Source: Gnetum montanum (taxonomy: Eukaryota; Streptophyta; Gnetopsida; Gnetales; Gnetaceae). From it: a stretch of 64,000 nt of DNA. The DNA lies in NCBI GenBank assembly GCA_015680685.1, contig MNCI01001925.1:1-64000 (forward strand), in the 5' to 3' direction. Both the position numbers and the translations under genes were made by a program. Positions 56,767 to 64,000 of the stretch are shown here, in pieces. The notes under the pieces are model-generated. The model was not told the origin of the DNA and made no database searches. It worked only from the letters and a program-made list of their open reading frames with translations. Within the stretch, counting starts at the first letter, position 1. Each line of letters starts with the position of its first letter.

Positions 56767-58571
56767 TATATCTAGGATCACTACTAATCTTACAATGGAA
56801 GCATGATAAATTAAAAATTAATGATGTGTACATTATATTAAGAAAGGTGAAACTACACAAGATTACATACCACACCAAAAACTAAACATACATTATAATG
56901 AAAAACTAAATATCTCTACATAAACCAAAAATCTGCATGATTCCCACAAGATACAAAAACACATAAACATCATCATCACATATATAAGAGTACAAAGAAT
57001 TTCATACAATTATAAATAGTCCATATTCATGTACATGGAAATATATATAGTAACCAAGCCTTGAATATTTTCCCCTCCTCTACTCTTCCTCTTTGTGCTC
57101 ATCTAGGCTCCTACAACTTCCACATGTAGTTAAATAAAGTTAGTATACAACTGAGTGAGAAGCCTTTACACTTCCTCTGCTAAATGGTCAACAAGTGCTG
57201 CACTGGAGGAAAGAAGTGGGGTACAAGACAACCTACATCAAATGTTAATCTTGTGCATGCTAAGAGTAATGCATGGACATAACAACATATCACAAATAAC
57301 GCTAGCATAATCATTATCGAAGAGGATAGATGGCTATCATACAATCATGACTTAGCCTCAAGGATCTAATTTTCAAATTTACTTAACAAAGAAAGAAAGA
57401 GTTATAAGTATTACCATAATCTATTAGTTACACTTAATAATAACTAAACATTAAATTCAAACATTCTTTAAATTTACTTTTAAGGCATGAACCTATATTA
57501 ATATGATTCTAAAGATATTTTAGGCATGATACTATAATAAGACGTGATATTCTAAATGCAATAAGATGACATGAATTCTATTTAAGTGTATATGATATTG
57601 AATGCATCCTATATAGATATATATACATACTTATTAATAACAATAATTTATTAAGTTAATAGTCCACTAGGTTTTTATGTGGAAAACCAATATGAAAATG
57701 TTTGAGGTAAAATGCATTGAAATTCTAGTAAACTTATTATCTTGAATATTATCTATCTTATAAACATTAGGGGCTACAACATCTATAACTTAATGTGGTC
57801 CTATCTATATTGATGAGAACATGGTTTCTAGACCTTTTACCCAAAATCATTATCTCTTTTTAGAAATAGATCATTTATCTAAAAGGGTTTTAGAAGAAAA
57901 AATTGTATAAAATCACCTTTTAATAATTGCTTCATGATTTGATAAATATTTTAATACATTTAAATGCTTGAGTTAAACATTCCAAAGATACTAAGCTCTA
58001 GTGTTAAGACTCTTCTCTATACTGAAATAATATATGAAAAAATCATAGGTAGAGATTTGCAAGTTATTGAAATTTAAAAAATATGCTCTTTGATCAATGA
58101 AGATACTATTATCATCACAGATGAGATCATTAGTGGGTTATACCATAGAGATTTCATTAGCATCCTTATTTTTGTTAATTGAATGATCATCAAAGAGAAA
58201 GGATTTTTCTCATGTTGGTAAAAAGATAAGGTATCATCATAGAAATTTGATATTTTTCTATAGGAGGACATGGGATTAATATGGATGTGTAGATTTATAT
58301 TGCATATAACATCTCCTATTTCCTTAAATATTCCTTCTATTTTATATTCTTTAATATCATGATTAATTAAATTGATAAATTCTATACTTTGATCCATTGA
58401 TGTAACATGAACATGTTCTATATTGTTGATTACATGATGATAGAAGGGTTCTCTAAACATTATTACATGTTTAGATCCCCCTTAATTGGAAGAATAATCT
58501 TTCAAAAATCATATCTAAAGAAGCCTCCAAACTAGGCATGAAAAATACTTGAAAATCATGTCACAGGTTGG
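56767..58571. other. Unidentified repeat-like DNA with one ORF
   Basis: A minus frame of 128 codons (58460-58074) starts MFREPFYHHVINNIEHVHV. It has no domain I recognise. Its length in an AT-rich setting is unusual enough to mention; it may be a piece of retroelement polyprotein. Nothing else was recognised. Confidence 0.3.
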
Positions 58572-60280
58572 TTGCATATCCACTATTAAGATATCTACAT
58601 TATAGCGATCAAAAATGTCGACGGCTGGAAACATCGAGAGGTCATTGGTCATTGACAGTCTTAACCATGTTTTCGTGGGAGGGCCATGCTGGATGGAATG
58701 GAAATGGGCATAAATAGTCTGGTCGATCAGACAAGGACTTAGTCAGTGTTAATATAACCTTTTGTAACAAGATAATTTGAAAACGAGACTAATAGCGTGA
58801 AGTAATGCTTAAATGTAAAAGGGATAGAAAATAGTGTAAAATGAAATAATAAGTAGGAGATAAAGTATAATGGAGTTAGAAAAATGCATTTCTTCGAAGC
58901 TACAACTTCACTCTATCAAGGTGGATATAATCAGTTGCCCACCACTGAGAAGTGTAGAGATCCCAAGAGTAACCAAGACGTGTAGAGCAAGACGACTATG
59001 TGCTTGAACACGGACTCAAGCGTTAATAATGCGAAGTGCTATCAAGGTGGTAGAAAAGAGCAAAAACAAAATTCCAACTGAGAATGCTAACTATTTACAA
59101 TGTCAAACAGAAAGCTTACAATGCTCAAGGTTACAGTGCTAACTTTTTTTCTTGTCAGCCAACAAAATTGTTAGTCGACCATATTACCAAAAAACCCTAG
59201 ACCAGACAAGTGTTGCTCATTGGGGTATTTATAGGACCAAGGGTGCATGAAAGATGTAGTTTGAACTCCACGTGCCCTAGGCTTATGCTGACCTATCTAT
59301 GCTACATGTGCCTGCATGACCGTTGGGCGAGTCTATCATGCCATAATTACAAGCCTACCACATTGTAATTGCACTGTCAAAGAAATGGTGCGATTAGGTA
59401 GAGTGCATTGATGTAGCATAATTTCTTGCCACACTTTGCTATGCTTTGTAGAATAGCATGTTTGACGTGGCGAAGCATCTTTTCACGTTGTGCTACGCTA
59501 CGCAGCATAGCGTAGGTGCCAGTTCAAAGGAAAAAAATTGTGTTGTGTCCTACTACATGTATTGGAAACATTTGAAGCATGTTGACTATTTATTGCATAT
59601 TTGCTACATTGTCCTACGCTATGTAGCATATCATAGCATAGTAGCTGTCCTTAGTCGCAAAAATGTCACCAATCTGCAAATTTTTCCTTTTGCATTGTGA
59701 AGCTTGCAAACTTGCTAATCCCGCCCTTTGATATGCCTTCTGTCACTTTCACAGAATTGCTACGCTGTGCTGTGCCATGTAGCTTAGCTTAGCATAGTGG
59801 CCCAACATGGCTTGCTTCTTGCCAAGTTCGTTGCTTTTTGATGGAAGGAGACATTGCTGAAGGACTTGAAGTCGGGCAAGGGGATTGACCATCTAGTTTT
59901 TGCTAAGTTGTGCTACACTGCGTGGCATAGCATAGCGTAGCACTGTGCTTCTACAAATGTCTTCTAAAGTTTTCTATGCTACATAGTGTAGCGTAGTGTA
60001 GCAAAACTGCTTGACTTAGAAAACTTGCTAAAGCATTTTGTGCATTCTAAGCACCACCAACAATTCCATGCACTGCTCCTAAGTGCGCTATCGGCTAGAT
60101 GAACTACTCAGGTGTGTAGGCTGGAGAATCCATTTAGCCTATTGACACCTAGGGTAGAAAGCCTACCGAATTGGACAGTCTGAACATTAGAGCATCCATT
60201 TCATGAAGAACGACCATAACACTACGCGAATCACAAAGACCTAGTGAAGCAAGAATACCTTCAAATTTTGGGGTGCTTCA
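58572..60280 (-). repeat. Long 3' LTR of outer element G
   Basis: About 1.7 kb that aligns with 61291-62705: GTCGACGGCTGGAAACATCG near the left end, GGTCGATCAGACAAGGACTT near 58722, a TATTTATAGG box (read leftwards as CCTATAAATA) at 59226-59235, a palindromic TACGC/GCGTA array at 59395-60010, and an end GGGTGCTTCA at 60280. The left boundary is approximate. Many CpG sites of the inner copy are TpG or CpA here, so it is older. Confidence 0.7.
59395..60010. repeat. Array of TACGC/GCGTA imperfect palindromes (outer LTR)
   Basis: At least five clusters read like CTACGCTACGCAGCATAGCG (near 59500), CCTACGCTATGTAGCATA (near 59611), CTACGCTGTGCTGTGCCATG (near 59760), CTACACTGCGTGGCATAGC (near 59912) and GCTACATAGTGTAGCGTAG (near 59978). 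Each can fold on itself. They lie in U3, upstream of the TATA box. Confidence 0.75.
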
Positions 60281-61290
60281 TTGGCCCCTCTTTGTCAACA
60301 TCTAGAGGATGAGCTTGAGAGATGTTGACAAAGAATACAAAACACCACGGAAGACACGATGCTAACATTGCTGCTCAGTGATAGTCAAGACATTGCTTGG
60401 TTGCGCTTGAGAGTGTTTCATTGGTTTTTGTAGGGGGAAAGGGCAAAGCGGGGAGGAAGGAGGTTTAGGAAAAGGGTAAAGATGAGGCTTAGCTGGGTCC
60501 CTCATCAGAGTGCTCATGAGGAAGTTGTTTGCATTTTCATCTTTACTTTCGTTGACCTTTGATCTTTTGTAGGACAGGTGTTTCTTTCCTAGGATGAGTT
60601 GTGTGACATCCATGTGGGGTTTTGACATGCCTAGAGATGCTTCCCATGCTACGAGTTGTGTTATGCACATTATGGAATTTTCACTTTGAAGTAGCCAAGC
60701 TAGTCGAGGCACTCACTTCGCAACATTGTAGCATTTACTTCTGTGGCAGGACCTGCTTTCGGTTGCACCCTATAAGCATGATGGAGAGCAAAACAACCAC
60801 GATGCTAAGAGAGGTCAAAGGTCTTGTTTGCTACAGATCTTATTGTAGCTCTTGTACATCTGTGTTGGTGCATGATGTCCAAAGTAGAAAGGCCAGCAGT
60901 GGCCGTGGAAGCATTAGCATGGAGGAGTTGGCGTCAAAGGCGTCGAGAGTTTTTGTGAGTGTGGATGCTTTGGAATCCCTGCCGAAGGCATGAATTCTCA
61001 GTTTAGCTATGGGATCAGCTACCACATAGCTAAACATCGTGCGAGCCTAGGTGTCGGCAGGGAGATGAAGGGTAACAATATTGTGGCTGGGCCACAATAC
61101 TGCTGGAACTCCAGCAGCGGGCACTGGCGAAGGAACTTCTATCAGGGTTGTGGGTCGTTGCGATAGTAGGTCCAGAGGGCTAGTGAAATGTCATACGACA
61201 TCTTTGGAGGGTCAGGACAATGCCAAGCATGGTAGCATCGTGTACGTTCCAGATCATGTTCACACTACATTGTGAATTATGTTTTGGAGG
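60281..61290 (-). mobile_element. Interior of outer element G, interrupted
   Basis: A polypurine tract (reverse of GGCCCCTCTTTGTCAACA, 60283-60300) follows the LTR. The next kilobase is related to the interior at 62706-63250 (for example GGGGAGGAAGGAGG...AAGGGTAAAGATGAGGCT versus GGGGAGGAAGG...AAGGGTAAGACT). It breaks off where the inner LTR starts at 61291. Plus frames (60622-60993, 61081-61275) have no domain; this is probably non-coding 3' interior. Confidence 0.6.
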
Positions 61291-62705
61291 TGTAATGTCC
61301 CACCTATAACGACAGAAAACGTCGGCAGCTGGAAATACCGACCGATATTCCGGCGTACACAGTTTTAACCACGGATCCGCGTGAGGGCTAAGCTGGAAAA
61401 ATGAATCCGCGGTGCCCTGAACGGTCTTGTCGATCAGACAGGGACTTACGGGTCGGTAAAACAATGAGAATTACGTGGAGAGAAAGCGATCTATTTCGAA
61501 GAGTGGTAAAACGAGGGGAAAACGATGCGGTCGGATTGCAACGGCGATAATGCTAAACGCGATGAAAGGAGGCTGGCAAAAGAGAAACACGTAGCTTCAA
61601 GATCTGCGCTTTGACTTACAAATGTATATTTCATATGGGAAATTACACTGGGGAATCCCCGATTACAGGATGTGAAACAAGCACAGAACAACAAGCAAAA
61701 CGGGTTAAACAGAAGTCCGATCTACCTCGTGGGCTAAGCTGAGATGCAAGGCGGGCCAAGCTTTGACGTCTACCGATCAACTGTTTCTGATTGATAGAGT
61801 CCTTTCAGCAGAAAGATTGCTCCTGTCACCGGTACTCAATTTGAACTGTACTCTGCTTCGGCTGTAAGATGATGATGTCCATGATTGCCAAAGCGCTGAT
61901 CTCTGTATCTCTGCTCCAAAGTGCTAAGTGCTCTGGTGCTCAGAAATATGCTATTTGCTTCTCTGATTTGCCAACCCGAATTTTTGCCAACCCCTGTATC
62001 TTTGTCAACTGGGGTATTTATAGGCCGCGACACTTCGCGGAGAAGGCGCAGCCTTGATGATGTGGGTTCCGGATGTTACGGGCCCTGCTGGCATGATCTT
62101 TTAAGTCAGACTGTGACTACGCACAACACGCTTGTTTGCGTGTTGTGCGTGTGAAGAGTAGGCATATGCTGAGCGTACTTTAGGCTGCATTCAGGCAGTA
62201 TTACGCTCATTCGCGTTGCGTTGCGTGTATGAGCGTAATCTGGAGTAAAAGCCATAAGCTCTCTACGCGACTGTGCGTAATGAATGCGTAAATAATGCGT
62301 GGTTTACGCTCGCTACGCAGCTGCGCGTGATGAAGCGTAAACAAGGCGTGGTTTACGCTCGCTACGCAGCTGCGCGTGATGAAGCGTAAACAATGTACAA
62401 ATTACGCTCACTACGCAGCTGCGCGTAATGAAGCGTATAAGCAATGTGCAACTTGACAACATACGCCATGGTACGTACCACCGCGTAGCGAGCGTAAAGA
62501 CAAGTTATCCATGTACTGCAAGAAAAAATGCCAACCTGTTGTGCTTTTCTGAACTCTGCCTACGACTGTCTTGAAGCTTATTATGCTCATTACGCTGCCA
62601 TGCATAATAGAGCGTAAAACCATCCTTTGAACCAATCTGATGCGCGTTTTTGCTTGAATTGCGAATCTTTGCCTGAGGCCGACTCGTAATTTTTACGGTG
62701 TTTCA
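61291..62705 (-). repeat. Long 3' LTR of inner element H
   Basis: This 1,415-bp segment starts TGTAATGTCCCACC and ends GGTGTTTCA. It retains many CpG sites. A TATTTATAGG box (promoter read leftwards) is at 62014-62023, and a TACGC/GCGTA array occupies 62160-62600. The polypurine tract follows on the right, so this is a 3' LTR of a minus-strand element whose 5' end lies beyond the window. Confidence 0.75.
62160..62600. repeat. Array of TACGC/GCGTA palindromes (inner LTR)
   Basis: Three adjacent copies of a 49-50-bp unit (about 62297-62440) each contain TTTACGCTCGCTACGCAGC followed by TGCGCGT and GAAGCGTA, with more scattered copies on both sides. The core GCAGCTGC is a perfect palindrome. It corresponds to the decayed array of the outer LTR. 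Confidence 0.8.
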
Positions 62706-64000
62706 ATGGCCCCTCTTTGTTGATGGTTAGAGGGTGTGCCCGAAGGATGTCGACAAAGAATGCGAAACACCAGATTGGTAGAAGCAAGAACAACGTTCAT
62801 CCATGGCTACTCAAGTATTGCTCTGTCCACGTGAACGAAAAAGATTGGCGGGTATAGGAGATAAAGGGATGTAACTGGAAACAGGTTCGGAAAAATGCGA
62901 CATGTATGTTTATTCAGGTTAACAGGAATGCTTTCAGATGAGCGTAGCGCATCAATCTGAGATGTCTCTGTTACAAATTGTAGCAGGAATGCGTGCAAAA
63001 GGAGCGTTACGCATCACTTTCTGCGATATCTCTGCTAGCGTGTGTGGAAAATGAATACTTGCGTATGTAGATGTTGCGTATGGGAATTGGGTGGTGGGGA
63101 GGAAGGAAACAAGAGATAAGGGTAAGACTTGTGCGAGGCTAAGTGGTCGGGCAAACCTGAGCAGCCATTTCAACGCGCTGTTGTACTCTGCCGCTCAGAT
63201 GGAACGCACCTTTGGACGGCACCCTCCAAGGCAGGTAACCTGCAACCACGAAAGAAAATAAAGGACACCATTGCTGATGAACCGAAGGGGAGATTTTCTT
63301 GCAACCAACGCTATCTGATGTTAGATAAATGAGTTGTAAAGAAGGAGCCGGGGCGCGCGGGCGGAGCTGCCAATCCTGATGATTCGGCTCTGCATATCTT
63401 TGCCAAAAAGGCACCAGACACAGTGCAGCTAACTGGCTGCACCAGGAATCGGCCAAATGAATCTGCGAGGCCGGCGTCTGATAACGATGATTGGCGGAGA
63501 TTCCCAGGGCCGTTGCCATCGAGTATTTCTTTGGGGCTTCGACTGGCGAGGCTAAACTCTCAGAGGTGGTACCACTGCGGCAGATGCAGTGGCGGCATCT
63601 CCGAGGGATCAGTAAGATGCCTCTTTCCTTAACCGAGGAATCAGTAGGATGCCAGTGGGGTGGCGATGCTGGTACTGTTTCAGTATCCCACCCCGTCTGC
63701 TGTGCAGCTGTACAAGAATGATCATGCTCGCTTGAACATGGTAGCGGTCTGTACATCCCAGTTTTAAGTCTTGGTAGACTACCGTTACTGGTTTTAAGTC
63801 TCAGCAGACCATGGTCCCAGTTTAAAGTCCGGGCAGACCGAGAAGCGCTAGTTTTACGTCGTGGCGGATAGTGGTAAGGCTGGTTTATGGTCTCAATAGA
63901 CCGTGCTGTGGATGTCAGTTTCATGTCATGACACAGGGACAAGGCTGTGCTAGTTTTACGTCCCAGCAGACGGCTACGTACCTGTGCCAGTTTAGCGTCG
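62706..64000 (-). mobile_element. 3' interior of inner element H (runs off window)
   Basis: A polypurine tract (reverse of ATGGCCCCTCTTTGTTG, 62706-62722) abuts the LTR. The following 1.3 kb is CpG-rich and mostly non-coding. The longest minus frame (63942-63139, 267 codons) begins inside a tandem array and shows no domain, so it is probably accidental. Confidence 0.6.
63755..64000. repeat. Tandem array of about 30-37-bp units with GTCT-N4-AGAC
   Basis: Eight degenerate units reach the window edge. Each starts with an AGTTTTAAGTC-like word, and most carry a small inverted repeat: GTCTTGGTAGAC, GTCTCAGCAGAC, GTCCGGGCAGAC, GTCTCAATAGAC, GTCCCAGCAGAC. The array lies in the 3' interior of element H. 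Confidence 0.75.

Noticed and set aside
60622-60993. 123-codon plus frame as a host gene
   Set aside because: It lies in the interior of outer element G next to its polypurine tract and has no domain.
63139-63942. 267-codon minus frame as a possible protein
   Set aside because: It begins in the GTCT-N4-AGAC tandem array and has no domain; GC-rich non-coding DNA easily leaves long frames.

Overview
This window looks like a stretch of a large, repeat-rich seed-plant genome, and a gymnosperm is my best guess. That guess rests on very long AT-rich intergenic DNA, heavily decayed LTR retrotransposons with CpG converted to TpG/CpA, and a single intronless dirigent gene. No rRNA, tRNA, CRISPR array or bacterial feature was seen.

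Layout. 1-900 is a CpG-richer, unassigned stretch with an assembly scar at 244. 1241-2135 is an isolated LTR on the minus strand. 4715-5506 is the only intact host gene, a secreted dirigent-like protein with TATA box and poly(A) signal, flanked by two tRNA-headed SINE-like copies. 7694-10780 is a minus-strand relic (element E: 3' LTR plus coiled-coil ORF2). 10785-15080 is a plus-strand Ty3/gypsy relic with Cys/His box, protease, RT, RNase H and integrase. 15230-16677 and 25315-25840 are two halves of one LINE, split by LTR element A (16678-25314). Element D (28715-37767) has a perfect ACATT target-site duplication. A minus-strand chromovirus occupies 37825-43905. A fifth decayed coiled-coil ORF and LTR start (element F) lie at 43950-45194+. 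A tandem duplication of about 830 bp lies at 45940-47590. Element C fills 48888-55608 on the minus strand. From 58572 to the window end there are two nested minus-strand elements with very long LTRs (1.4-1.7 kb), and the inner one runs off the window.

How it fits together. Elements A, C, D, E, F and the isolated LTR form one diverse superfamily. Where preserved, the LTRs begin TGATG and end CATCA and carry clusters of GATATC-type palindromes upstream of a CTATAAATA box. A, C and D also have a decayed tRNA-Asp primer binding site. A and D contain ORF1 (gag with a short Cys/His box), a conserved non-coding spacer, a second internal promoter with the same GATATC motifs, a tiny intron ending exactly at the next ATG, and a long ORF2 (an N-terminal domain resembling the plant-retroelement 'putative plant transposon protein' domain plus a long coiled coil). 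None of A, C or D contains reverse transcriptase or integrase. C has a gag-protease ORF and only a stub of ORF2. The gypsy relic at 10.8-15.1 kb shares the gag Cys/His box and may represent an autonomous relative. This two-transcription-unit, pol-less retrotransposon family is the most interesting content of the window.
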